From Comamonadaceae bacterium (GTDB lineage Bacteria; Pseudomonadota; Gammaproteobacteria; Burkholderiales; Burkholderiaceae_C), in NCBI GenBank assembly GCA_947460165.1, contig CANHKH010000174.1, forward strand, positions 1-7,069: DNA of 7,069 nt, given 5' to 3'. A model generated the notes under the pieces. That model did not search any database. It was not told where the DNA came from and was given only the letters and a program-made list of their open reading frames with translations. How positions within the stretch are numbered: position 1 is the first letter of the stretch; every line of letters starts with the position of its first letter. The position numbers and the translations under genes are program-made. Positions 1-6,619 of the stretch are shown here, one piece after another.

Positions 1-13
1 AAAAACTCCAAAG

Positions 14-40
14 AAAAAGCCGCTGAAACAGCGGCTTTTT
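14..40 (-). terminator. Intrinsic terminator of the rpsP-rimM-trmD-rplS operon
   Basis: A perfect 12-bp stem (14-25 with 29-40) closes on a 3-nt loop and contains the GC-rich core GCCGCTG/CAGCGGC. Read on the minus strand the stem ends in TTTTT, and another T-rich stretch follows towards base 1. It lies 47 nt past the rplS stop, where the operon should end. The stem has A-runs on one side and T-runs on the other, so it could also stop transcription arriving on the plus strand from the left. Confidence 0.93.
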
Positions 41-62
41 CGGGCTCAGGCTTTCGATGGCC

Positions 63-79
63 GCCAAGACAGGCTTGGC
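63..79 (-). other. Small hairpin just after the rplS stop
   Basis: GCCAAG (63-68) pairs with CTTGGC (74-79) around a 5-nt loop. It sits between the rplS stop codon and the main terminator and has no T-run of its own. It therefore probably adds a second 3'-end stem to the mRNA rather than terminating transcription. The function is inferred only from position. Confidence 0.4.
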
Positions 80-87
80 TCAGAACA

Positions 88-453
<366 letters not shown>

Positions 454-599
454 GAGGCTCTCTCAGTTTTCTTTTTCGTTCATGCACGCGCTGCGCTAAA
501 GACCGCAAATGCAAAAGCTTTGATGTTCTCAAGGAACTGTCAAAAGCTTTGTGCTTGCAGTGGCCGCCAGAGGACCGAAAAGCCCTCTAGTGTAGCCCA
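454..599 (-). promoter_or_regulatory. Structured leader between trmD and rplS
   Basis: This 146-nt non-coding gap separates two genes of one operon. The 11-mer CAAAAGCTTTG occurs twice, at 512-522 and 541-551. It contains the palindrome AAAGCTTT, so the two copies can also pair with each other. With the inner GTTC (525-528) and GAAC (534-537), the whole 512-551 stretch folds into one long bulged hairpin of about 15 bp with a 5-nt loop. A TTGACA-like -35 element lies on the minus strand at 538-543, but no convincing -10 follows at 16-18 nt. A separate promoter is thus possible but not supported. There is no T-run after the hairpin, so it is not a classic terminator. A role in L19 translation control, RNA processing or differential stability is inference. 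Confidence 0.5.
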
Positions 600-1367
600 T
601 CACGGCTGAGACAGGGTAGAGGGCTGAAGGCCGGCCAAAAATGCCTCGTCGGCGCGGCCGAGCAGCCCGGCCTCGCGCGCTTGCACCAGCAACTCAGGGC
701 GGGTACTGGCCGTCAGTTGCAAGCTTTGCTGGCGGCGCCAGGCCTGAATGTGCGCGTGGTGGCCGGACATCAGCGCCTGGGGCACCGCCGCCTCACGCCA
801 GACCTCGGGCCGGGTGTAGTGCGGGCAATCGAGCAAGCCGTCCAGGGCAGGGTTGAAACTGTCTTGCTGGTGGCTGCCGTCGTCATGGAGCACGCCAGGC
901 TGCAAGCGGGCCACGGCGTCCAGCAAAGCCATGGCGGCGATTTCACCGCCAGAGAGCACAAAGTCGCCCAAGCTGATCTGCACGTCCACATGGGCGTCCA
1001 CAAAACGCTGGTCCAAGCCCTCATAGCGGCCGCAAACCAACACAGCGCCCGCGCTGCTCGCCCAACCGGCCACGGCGCCATGGTCCAGGGCCCGGCCCAC
1101 GGGAGAAAACAGCACCACGGGCGCCGCATCCGCGCGGTCTGCCCGAATGGCGCTCAAGCACTGAAACAAGGGCTCGGCAAGCATGACCATGCCAGGCCCG
1201 CCGCCAAATGGGCGGTCGTCGACCCGGCGGTACGCGCCCTCGCCAAAGTCGCGCAAATTCCAAACCCGCAGATCGACCAAACCCGACTCGTAAGCGCGCC
1301 GCGTCACGCCGCTGCGGGTGAAGGGCTCGAACATCTCCGGGAACAAGGTGATGAGGTCAAAACGCAT
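600..1367 (-). CDS. trmD: tRNA (guanine-37-N1)-methyltransferase TrmD
   Basis: TrmD methylates N1 of G37, next to the anticodon, in tRNAs reading CNN codons, using S-adenosylmethionine. This prevents +1 frameshifting and is essential in most bacteria. The 255-residue product matches the usual length. It begins MRFDLITLFPEMF, the classic TrmD N-terminus, and RRVDDRPFGGGPGMVM follows at about 47-62. The SPOUT trefoil-knot region includes LVCGRYEGLDQR (110-121), ISLGDFVLSGGE (131-142) and LLDCPHYTRPEVW (178-190). R154 and D169 fall at the same numbers as the residues known to be catalytic in E. coli TrmD. The enzyme is normally a homodimer in the cytoplasm. The start lies 31 nt after the rimM stop, with no strong ribosome-binding site visible, so low or coupled translation is possible. 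Long antisense open frames over this gene are GC-rich shadows. Confidence 0.98.
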   Translation of the reverse strand: MRFDLITLFPEMFEPFTRSGVTRRAYESGLVDLRVWNLRDFGEGAYRRVDDRPFGGGPGMVMLAEPLFQCLSAIRADRADAAPVVLFSPVGRALDHGAVAGWASSAGAVLVCGRYEGLDQRFVDAHVDVQISLGDFVLSGGEIAAMALLDAVARLQPGVLHDDGSHQQDSFNPALDGLLDCPHYTRPEVWREAAVPQALMSGHHAHIQAWRRQQSLQLTASTRPELLVQAREAGLLGRADEAFLAGLQPSTLSQP

Positions 1368-1398
1368 GAAGCATCAGCGGCCTGACGGCAAACGCTGC

Positions 1399-1989
1399 TC
1401 AGTAGTCGGGCTGCCAGTCCACCGTGATGCGCTTGGCCGGCAGGTCCACCGCATCCACGTAGGCAGAGACAAAAGGGATCATGCGCTCGGCATGCCGGGG
1501 CTGGCCGTCCTCACCCGCAGGCGCGGGGTACTCCACCACCAAGACCGAGGTCGGGCCGGTGGCCACCAGGTCGCGCACTTGGCCCAAGTTGACGCCCTCG
1601 CGGTTGAGGACTTCCAGGCCCAGCAGGTCCACCCAGTAGTACTCGTCTTGGCCTGTGCTTGGAAAAGCGCTGCGTGGCAAGCTGATGCGCGTGCCTTTCA
1701 AGGCTTCGGCCGCCGTGCGGTCGTTGATGCCTTCAATTTTGGCCACCACCGAATCGGAATGCACTTTGCACTCTTCAATCTGCAGCGACACGGTGCCCTT
1801 GAAAGCCGAAAAGCCCGGGCGAAACCGGGCTTCAGGGGCCTGGAGGAACCAGGCTTTGGCATCTAAGAGGGCTTGCGGCTCGGCGCTGTGCGCCAGCACC
1901 TTGACCCAGCCTTTGACGCCCCAGGCGTCTTGCACACGCCCGACTTCGATGGCATCGTCCGGCAGGGCCGACGATTGAAAGTCAGGCAT
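1399..1989 (-). CDS. rimM: Ribosome maturation factor RimM
   Basis: RimM binds ribosomal protein S19 and helps mature the 3' (head) domain of 16S rRNA in the 30S subunit. The chosen 196-residue product begins MPDFQSS at the ATG 1987-1989. The N-terminal RimM domain carries the hallmark VGRVQDAWGVKGWVKV (about 16-31). The C-terminal PRC-barrel domain starts near EYYWVDLLGLEV (116-127), followed by LGQVRDLVATGPTSVLVV (135-152) and ERMIPFVSAYVDAVD (168-182). A short Pro/Gly-rich insert at about 154-166 separates PRC-barrel strands and explains the length, slightly above the E. coli protein. The frame stays open upstream to 2085, but that longer form would overlap the end of rpsP by 85 bases and adds a Gly/Arg-rich stretch unlike the family. 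No strong ribosome-binding site is seen, and the 11-nt gap after rpsP suggests translational coupling. Confidence 0.95.
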   Translation of the reverse strand: MPDFQSSALPDDAIEVGRVQDAWGVKGWVKVLAHSAEPQALLDAKAWFLQAPEARFRPGFSAFKGTVSLQIEECKVHSDSVVAKIEGINDRTAAEALKGTRISLPRSAFPSTGQDEYYWVDLLGLEVLNREGVNLGQVRDLVATGPTSVLVVEYPAPAGEDGQPRHAERMIPFVSAYVDAVDLPAKRITVDWQPDY

Positions 1990-2000
1990 GGGCGAGGCAA

Positions 2001-2261
2001 TCAGGCTGCAGCGGCCACCTTGGCGGCGGCTTGCTTGACCAAGCGCTCCACCGTGGGGGACACCTGGGCACCCACGCCCACCCAATAGCTCAGGCGGTCA
2101 TGGGCCACGCGCAGACCCTCTTCGGTCGACTTGGCGGTGGGGTTGTAAAAACCCAGACGCTCAATGAAACGACCATCGCGGCGGACGCGTTTGTCAGCCA
2201 CAACAATATTGAAAAAAGGACGGTGCTTGGAACCGCCACGTGCAAGTCGAACAACGACCAT
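2001..2261 (-). CDS. rpsP: 30S ribosomal protein S16
   Basis: This encodes small-subunit ribosomal protein S16 (bS16), needed for assembly of the 16S rRNA 5' domain. The 86-residue product is full length. Family motifs are clear: MVVVRLARGGSKHRPFFNIV at the start, then VADKRVRRDGRFIERLGFYNP (21-41), and LSYWVGVGAQVSPTVERL (57-74) in the C-terminal half. The Ala/Lys-rich tail is common in betaproteobacteria. The ATG at 2259-2261 is preceded by AAGGA with a 6-nt spacer, the best ribosome-binding site in the operon, fitting the high expression expected of a ribosomal protein. It is the first operon gene, with a perfect TATAAT about 110 nt upstream and a structured leader between. Confidence 0.98.
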   Translation of the reverse strand: MVVVRLARGGSKHRPFFNIVVADKRVRRDGRFIERLGFYNPTAKSTEEGLRVAHDRLSYWVGVGAQVSPTVERLVKQAAAKVAAAA

Positions 2262-2362
2262 GATTTATCCTTGGGTGGTGGGGTTCAAAAATAAACCCCA
2301 TTAAATTTCTGCAGCGCTTGAGACACACGACATGGCCACCCGGCCAGCGAAATGCTGCAAAG
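2262..2362 (-). promoter_or_regulatory. Structured 5' leader of rpsP with ribosome-binding site
   Basis: If transcription starts about 7 nt after the TATAAT box, the rpsP mRNA has a leader of about 100 nt. Two stems are visible. The distal one pairs 2354-2361 with 2307-2315 (TGCAGC/GCTGCA plus two A-T pairs past one bulge) and encloses a small GGCC/GGCC hairpin at 2334-2345. The proximal one pairs TGGGGTT (2279-2285) with AACCCCA (2294-2300) around an A/T-rich 8-nt loop. It ends a few bases before the AAGGA ribosome-binding site. Neither stem is followed by a T-run on the minus strand. The position suggests translational feedback or mRNA protection, but no function is shown. Confidence 0.5.
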
Positions 2363-2368
2363 CCTTCC

Positions 2369-2398
2369 ATTATAGCCACCGTGCGCAGCTCCCATCTA
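2369..2398 (-). promoter_or_regulatory. Probable sigma-70 promoter of the rpsP operon
   Basis: The minus strand reads a perfect TATAAT at 2374-2369. The -35 side is weak: TAGATG at 2398-2393 matches TTGACA at 3 of 6 positions with an 18-nt spacer. The box sits upstream of rpsP at a distance that leaves a leader of about 100 nt, and no better candidate lies closer. The assignment depends mainly on the perfect -10 and its place before a strongly expressed operon. Confidence 0.65.
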
Positions 2399-2418
2399 CA
2401 GACTGCGCCGCACCCGCC

Positions 2419-2976
2419 ATGCCCATGATGCTCAGACCCGCCACGCCCGACGACTTGCCTGCCATCACGGCCATTTACGCCCACCATGTGCTGCACGGCA
2501 CAGGCACTTTTGAGACCGAGCCACCCACGCTGGCCGACATGACGCAGCGCTGGGCTGATGTGCGCGCCAAGGGCCTGCCTTACTTGGTGGCCGAAGAAGC
2601 AGGCCAGGTGCTGGGCTTTGCTTACTGCAATTGGTTCAAGCCGCGGCCGGCCTACCGTTTTTCGGCCGAAGATTCTATTTATGTGGCCCCCCAGGCCCAA
2701 CGGCGCGGCCTGGGACGGACTTTGCTGCAGGCCCTGGCCACACAAGCCGAGCAGGCCGGCATACGCAAGCTGATTGCGGTGATTGGCGACTCGGGCAACG
2801 CCGGCTCCATTGGCGTGCACCAAGCGCTGGGCTTTACGCCGGTGGGGGTGCTCAAGTCCTGTGGCTGGAAGTTCGAGCGTTGGCTGGATGTGGTGCTGAT
2901 GGAAAAAGTGCTGGGTGCAGGCGACCGCAGCCCTGCAGACATCAGCCCTGCCAATTCTGCGGCCAAAGCCCCCTAG
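2419..2976 (+). CDS. GNAT-family N-acetyltransferase, phosphinothricin acetyltransferase-like
   Basis: The predicted cytoplasmic enzyme transfers an acetyl group from acetyl-CoA to an amino group of a small molecule. The 185-residue product begins MPMMLRPATPDDLPAITAIY, the usual first strand and helix of the family. The acetyl-CoA pyrophosphate loop QRRGLGRTLL is at about 94-103, preceded by the strand DSIYVAP (85-91). NAGSIGVHQALGF (127-139) is the conserved motif after the cofactor site. FETEPPT near 31-37 and YCNWFKPRPAYRF near 69-81 resemble the PAT/bar/YncA subgroup, which acetylates phosphinothricin, methionine sulfoximine or related compounds. The true substrate cannot be read from sequence. 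ATGs at 2419, 2425 and 2428 are all possible and none has a clear ribosome-binding site. A start at 2332 would place the N-terminus across the rpsP promoter and adds an unrelated Cys-rich stretch. The tail after about residue 166 is low complexity. Confidence 0.88.
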   Translation: MPMMLRPATPDDLPAITAIYAHHVLHGTGTFETEPPTLADMTQRWADVRAKGLPYLVAEEAGQVLGFAYCNWFKPRPAYRFSAEDSIYVAPQAQRRGLGRTLLQALATQAEQAGIRKLIAVIGDSGNAGSIGVHQALGFTPVGVLKSCGWKFERWLDVVLMEKVLGAGDRSPADISPANSAAKAP

Positions 2977-3015
2977 CCCGCCACACCGGCGGCGCTGGGC
3001 CTAGACTGCTTGTTC

Positions 3016-3471
3016 ATGAAAAATAAGACACTGAGCGCTTGGTTGACCCTGTTGGGCGGGCCCTTGGGCCTGCACCGCTTTTATTTGTTCGGCAAGGCCG
3101 ACGCCCTGGGCTGGTTGCTGCCCATTCCCACCGCCTTGGGGCTGTATGGCGTGATGCGCGCCCGCACCCTGGGCCTGGACGACCACTGGAGTTGGATTTT
3201 GATTCCCCTGGTGGGTTTCACCATCGCGGCCTGTGCGCTCAATGCCATTGTGTATGGCCTGGCCAGCTGTGAAAAATGGAATGCCCGCTTCAATGCCACG
3301 CCCGTCGATGCGCAAGACCAACCCGCCGCAGGCCAAACCGGCTGGCTGACGGTGCTGGCCTTGGTGGTGGGTTTGCTGATGGGCACCACCGCCCTGATTG
3401 GCAGCCTGGCCTTCAGTTTCCAGCGCTACTTTGAGTGGCAGGTGGAACTGGCGCGGCAAATTTCACAGTGA
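3016..3471 (+). CDS. Small TM2-domain-like membrane protein
   Basis: This 151-residue protein has unknown function. Its N-terminus (about 7-30) contains LLGGPLGLHRFYLFGKADA, which resembles the TM2 domain signature (G-x-x-G-x-H-R-F-Y). A second hydrophobic stretch (about 31-47) completes the TM2-like pair. Two more membrane segments are likely at about 58-82 and 110-134, separated by a polar loop rich in Ala, Gln and Asp. About four membrane spans in the inner membrane are therefore predicted. TM2 proteins are widespread, and no general biochemical role is established for the bacterial ones. The ATG at 3016 was chosen over an upstream TTG at 3010; neither has a clear ribosome-binding site. 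It follows the acetyltransferase by 39 nt on the same strand, so co-transcription is possible, but a functional link is not evident. Confidence 0.8.
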   Translation: MKNKTLSAWLTLLGGPLGLHRFYLFGKADALGWLLPIPTALGLYGVMRARTLGLDDHWSWILIPLVGFTIAACALNAIVYGLASCEKWNARFNATPVDAQDQPAAGQTGWLTVLALVVGLLMGTTALIGSLAFSFQRYFEWQVELARQISQ

Positions 3472-3475
3472 AGCC

Positions 3476-3506
3476 GCACAGCCCTGTGCCAGCCTCTCTC
3501 GGCTGG
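3476..3506. terminator. Tandem hairpins between convergent genes, possible bidirectional terminator
   Basis: The 53-nt gap between the convergent TM2-like and AEC genes holds two adjoining inverted repeats. GCACAG (3476-3481) faces CTGTGC (3484-3489) across 2 nt, so its innermost pairs would have to open. CCAGCC (3489-3494) pairs with GGCTGG (3501-3506) around a 6-nt loop. They share base 3489 and so may be alternative folds. Neither is followed by a T-run in either direction, so a standard intrinsic terminator is not shown. The location between two convergent stops is the main argument. Confidence 0.4.
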
Positions 3507-3524
3507 TGAGCCCCCCAAAAGCCA

Positions 3525-4466
3525 TCACGACAGCAGCATCAACACCGCCGTCAGCGTGACCAAGGCTGAGGCGGTGGACACGGCCACACTGGCGGTGACC
3601 AGGTCCTGGGCCACGCCATAGCGCTGGGCAAATAAAAACACATTCGCACCGATGGGCAGGGCAGCGGTCAGCACCATCACGGTGGCCGGCAGGCCCTGTA
3701 CGCCAAGCAGCGCGCAAAACATCCACACCAAGAGCGGGTGGAGCAGGTTTTTCACGCCCGTCAAGGCCAAGGCCCCGCGCCAGTGGGAGCCCACCCGGGT
3801 AAAAGCCAAGGTCACGCCCACCAGCACCAAGGCCAGGGGCGCAAAGGCCTGGGCCAGCAAGGCCAGCGGTTTGTCGATGACCTGCGGCAGCACCAAGCCG
3901 GTTTGCGCAAAAGCCAGGCCCAACAAAATAGGCAGGGGCACCGGGTGCAAGACCGTGGACTTGAGCGCCCGCCCCACGGTCAAGCACAGCCCACGCCAAC
4001 GCGTCGAAGTCTGCATCGCCTGGTCGCGCTGCACCGCCCATTCAAGCACCAAGGTGGTCAGGGTCAGCATCACCAAGGCATGCACTGAAATGAGGGTGAG
4101 CAAGGTCACCAAGCCCTGGGGACCAAACACCAAGCTGACCAGGGCCGTGCCCACCATCACGGCGTTGGAGTAGGTGCCCGCCAGGGCCAACACCACCGCG
4201 CGCCGGCCAAAACCCTGCCCCAGCACAATGCCGGCAAACAGCACAGCGATGCCCGCAAAGTAGGCCGCCACTGGCGTGAAGTCCAGCTGCTCCACGCGCA
4301 CCTGGCCCATGGTGCGAAACATCAGCGCCGGGGTGAGCAGCAAAAAAACCAAGTCAGACAAGCCCTTGACCGCCTCTTGCTTGACCCAACCGAGTTTGCC
4401 GGCTGCCACCCCCGTGCCTATCAGCAGGGCCACGGGGGCCATAGACTCAAGAACCATCCAATTCAT
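3525..4466 (-). CDS. AEC-family transporter (auxin efflux carrier / malate permease type)
   Basis: This predicted inner-membrane secondary transporter of the auxin efflux carrier family has 313 residues, the typical family length. About ten hydrophobic segments are spread along it, arranged as two five-helix halves around a polar middle (about 145-170). Family features include LVFLLLTPALMFRTM (39-53), TYSNAVMVGTALVSLVFG (98-115) with the conserved Asn, and AALPIGANVFLFAQRYG (268-284) in the second half. Characterised bacterial members export or import malate, malonate or other organic anions; the substrate here cannot be predicted. It lies 62 nt downstream of the ZnuD-like receptor gene in the same direction, with a strong hairpin in the gap. 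Co-transcription is thus possible but may be reduced. No strong ribosome-binding site precedes the ATG at 4464-4466, and an in-frame ATG at 4457 is an alternative. Confidence 0.92.
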   Translation of the reverse strand: MNWMVLESMAPVALLIGTGVAAGKLGWVKQEAVKGLSDLVFLLLTPALMFRTMGQVRVEQLDFTPVAAYFAGIAVLFAGIVLGQGFGRRAVVLALAGTYSNAVMVGTALVSLVFGPQGLVTLLTLISVHALVMLTLTTLVLEWAVQRDQAMQTSTRWRGLCLTVGRALKSTVLHPVPLPILLGLAFAQTGLVLPQVIDKPLALLAQAFAPLALVLVGVTLAFTRVGSHWRGALALTGVKNLLHPLLVWMFCALLGVQGLPATVMVLTAALPIGANVFLFAQRYGVAQDLVTASVAVSTASALVTLTAVLMLLS

Positions 4467-4488
4467 GGGCCAGATGTTAGCCCGCCAC

Positions 4489-4518
4489 TGCGGCCTGCCC
4501 CTTTAGGCGCAGGCCGCA
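4489..4518 (-). other. Strong hairpin between the receptor and AEC transporter genes
   Basis: TGCGGCCTGC (4489-4498) pairs perfectly with GCAGGCCGCA (4509-4518). Across one C-C mismatch the loop may add two more pairs and end in a TTTA tetraloop. The stem starts 11 nt past the receptor stop and ends 22 nt before the AEC start. It lacks a T-run on either strand. It may act as a partial terminator or as a 3'-end stabiliser giving different mRNA levels for the two genes; both roles are inferred. Confidence 0.6.
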
Positions 4519-4528
4519 CGCGCAGCGT

Positions 4529-6583
4529 TCAAAAAGCCAGCCGCACACCCACCCTCAGGCTGCGGCCCGGCAAGGGCGCTTTGGGGAAGACCGTGGTGGT
4601 CAGCACCGAGGTGGCGCTGTAGGCCAAGGCGTCGGTGAGGTTGTCCAGCCTGGCATACCACAGCAGCTGGCTTGGACCGGCTTGGTGGCGGTAAGTGGCA
4701 GCGGCATTCCAGAGCGTGTAAGCCTCGGTGGTGCCCGGCCGCTGACCGCCCGCCGTGGGCGGCACCCGCAGTTGTGCACCCACATGGTCTGCCCCCAAGC
4801 TGGCCGTCCAGGCCGCCTGCGTCCAGTTCAAGCTGGCGCCCACCCGCCAAGGCGCCATGCGCGGCAAAGGCTCGCCAGAAGCTCGATTGACGGCGCGCAC
4901 CATGTCGGCCTTCAGGCCCAGATCCAGGGTGTGCAGGCCCTCCATCAGCCGCCTTTGCCCTGACAACTCAAGCCCACGGAACAGGGCGGGCACCTGCCGG
5001 TACTTGAATTCGTCCAAGCCGTCCTGCACGCCCCCCGTGGGCATCAGCGAGATGTAGTTGGAAAAGCGGTTCAGGTACACATTGGCGGCAAAGCGGTGGG
5101 CGCCAGAGCGCCACTGGGCACCCACGTCCACTTGGCTGGACTGCTCCTTGCCCAGGCTGGCATCGCCTTGCTCAAAGGCTGCGGTGGCCACATGGGGGCC
5201 GTTGGCAAACAGCTCATAGTCGCGGGGCGCACGCTCGCTGTAGGACAGGTGGCTGCTCAGCTGCCAGCCGCCTGGCAACTGGCGCAGCGCGCCCAAAGCC
5301 ATGCTCTTGGGCGCAAAGTTGCGCTTGCCCTGAACAAACTGCTCGCCGCCGCCCAAAGACTCCACCTTGACGCTTTCCAAGCGGCCTCCCGCCGTGAGCT
5401 TGCCCCAGGCCATGGCCCGCTCTTCGTACAAGAACACCGCTTGTTGGTCGGTCTTGCTGGGCGGGGCAAACACCTCTTCGCCCACGGCCTTGAAGCGGGC
5501 GCCATCGAGCTGCAGGCCAATCACACCTTGCCAGCCCCCCCAAGGCGCATGCCGGGCTTGCACGCGAAACTCGCTGCCACGGTTGGCAAAGCGGGTGAGC
5601 TCGTCGGGTGAGCGTTCGGTGTGGGCGTAGTCGCTGTGGCCCAGGCTCCAGCTCAAGGTCTCAATCCCAGCCGAGACCTGGCGCAGCTCGCCCTCCAAGG
5701 TGTAGCGCTCAGAGCGCATGCCAATGCTCACCTCGTCCTCGGCCACCACGCCATAGTCGCTGCGGAAGGTGCTGGCCGACAAGCCCACATAGGCGTGCTG
5801 GCCAAACCAGCTCAGGCCCACCGCCCCGCCATCGGCTTGGTTGGCCGAATTGCACATGCGTTGACGGCTGCGAATCAGCCCGTTTTTCTCGCAAGGCAAG
5901 GACCTGGGAACGGACACATCGCCAGACTGGCGATGAAAAGCATCCACATGCACTTGGTAGCGCTCGTTGCCCGCCTCCACCAGCACCCCGGTGGCGCGTT
6001 CTCGGTTGCCGGTGGCGGCACTGAAGTCGGCCTTGCCGCTGACGCCGCCTTTCGCATCGAACTGCGGCTCGCGGGCAATGCGGTTGTCAATCACATTGAC
6101 CACCCCGCCCACGGCACTGCCGCCATACAGCAAAGCCCCCGGGCCGCGCAACACCTCGATGCGCTCGGCGCTCAGCGGGTCCATGCCCACCGCATGGTCT
6201 TGGCTCAGGCCCGAGAGGTCTTGCGAGCCGCCTCCGTTGGACAAGATGCGGATGCGGTCGCCCTCCAGACCGCGAATCACAGGCCGGCTCGCATGGGGGC
6301 CAAAGTAGCTGCTGCTGACGCCGGGCAGGCCATCGAGCGTTTCACCCAAGGTGGACTTCGAACGCAGCAACAAGGGCACGCCGCGCAAACTGCTGGCCGG
6401 CGCCACGGGGGCAGCAGAGCCCAGCGGGTTGCCAGTGACGATGACCTCATTGAGACGCTGGGGCGGGCTGGCGGCATCGCTCGCCGGTTGGGCGTGTGAC
6501 TGCAAGCAGGCCGTGAAAACACACAAAGAAAAGCAAAGAGGGGGGACGGCAAATGACCGCCCGTGTGACGCACACAAGTTCAT
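4529..6583 (-). CDS. TonB-dependent outer-membrane receptor, ZnuD-like (probable zinc uptake)
   Basis: This outer-membrane receptor has 684 residues. A signal peptide (about 1-31, likely cut after SHA) precedes a TonB-box-like EVIVTG (46-51). The plug domain spans about 65-170, with STLGETLDGLPGVSSSYFG (77-95), SRPVIRGLEGDRIRIL (99-114) and RIEVLRGPGALLYGGSAVGG (141-160). The rest is a beta-barrel ending in Phe, the usual outer-membrane assembly signal. The plug and the stretch SERAPRDYELFANGPH (449-464) resemble the meningococcal zinc receptor ZnuD. D129-H130 in SQDHAV sit where ZnuD has an Asp-His metal pair, and H464 may match its barrel histidine; this alignment is from memory. C231 and C244 bracket a loop that may form a disulfide. 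Unlike the neisserial protein, no His-rich loop is visible. Zinc is the best guess; another metal or chelate is possible. The gene lies 69 nt after the small His/Cys protein gene and probably shares its promoter. Confidence 0.92.
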   Translation of the reverse strand: MNLCASHGRSFAVPPLCFSLCVFTACLQSHAQPASDAASPPQRLNEVIVTGNPLGSAAPVAPASSLRGVPLLLRSKSTLGETLDGLPGVSSSYFGPHASRPVIRGLEGDRIRILSNGGGSQDLSGLSQDHAVGMDPLSAERIEVLRGPGALLYGGSAVGGVVNVIDNRIAREPQFDAKGGVSGKADFSAATGNRERATGVLVEAGNERYQVHVDAFHRQSGDVSVPRSLPCEKNGLIRSRQRMCNSANQADGGAVGLSWFGQHAYVGLSASTFRSDYGVVAEDEVSIGMRSERYTLEGELRQVSAGIETLSWSLGHSDYAHTERSPDELTRFANRGSEFRVQARHAPWGGWQGVIGLQLDGARFKAVGEEVFAPPSKTDQQAVFLYEERAMAWGKLTAGGRLESVKVESLGGGEQFVQGKRNFAPKSMALGALRQLPGGWQLSSHLSYSERAPRDYELFANGPHVATAAFEQGDASLGKEQSSQVDVGAQWRSGAHRFAANVYLNRFSNYISLMPTGGVQDGLDEFKYRQVPALFRGLELSGQRRLMEGLHTLDLGLKADMVRAVNRASGEPLPRMAPWRVGASLNWTQAAWTASLGADHVGAQLRVPPTAGGQRPGTTEAYTLWNAAATYRHQAGPSQLLWYARLDNLTDALAYSATSVLTTTVFPKAPLPGRSLRVGVRLAF

Positions 6584-6619
6584 GACAGTTCCAGAATAAA
6601 AAAACCACAGACAGGCTCA

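Noticed and set aside
538..543. TTGACA as the -35 of an rplS promoter
   Set aside because: No acceptable -10 hexamer lies 16-18 nt downstream on the minus strand; the hexamer is also part of the hairpin arm.
569..588. AGAGG/CCTCT inverted repeat after the trmD stop
   Set aside because: The stem is only 5 bp with a 10-nt loop and has no T-run, so it is too weak to call a terminator.
681..1385. 234-codon open frame on the plus strand across trmD
   Set aside because: It is antisense to a clear trmD, has a composition typical of GC-rich shadow frames and shows no recognisable domain.
1990..2085. Longer RimM start
   Set aside because: It would overlap the end of rpsP and adds a Gly/Arg-rich stretch not found in the family; the ATG at 1987-1989 fits the family N-terminus.
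2332..2418. Longer acetyltransferase start
   Set aside because: The added residues cover the rpsP promoter region and do not resemble the GNAT N-terminus, which begins at MLRPATPDD.
2978..2992. CCGCC/GGCGG hairpin between the acetyltransferase and TM2-like genes
   Set aside because: A 5-bp stem is expected often in sequence this GC-rich, and no T-run follows.
5621..6499. 292-codon open frame on the plus strand across the TonB receptor gene
   Set aside because: It lies wholly antisense to a well-supported receptor, and its Ala/His/Gln-rich translation matches no family I recognise.
6506..6517. Lipoprotein signal (Cys26) in the TonB receptor
   Set aside because: The residues before Cys26 (VFTA) do not form a good lipobox, and SHA at 29-31 gives a normal signal-peptidase I site.
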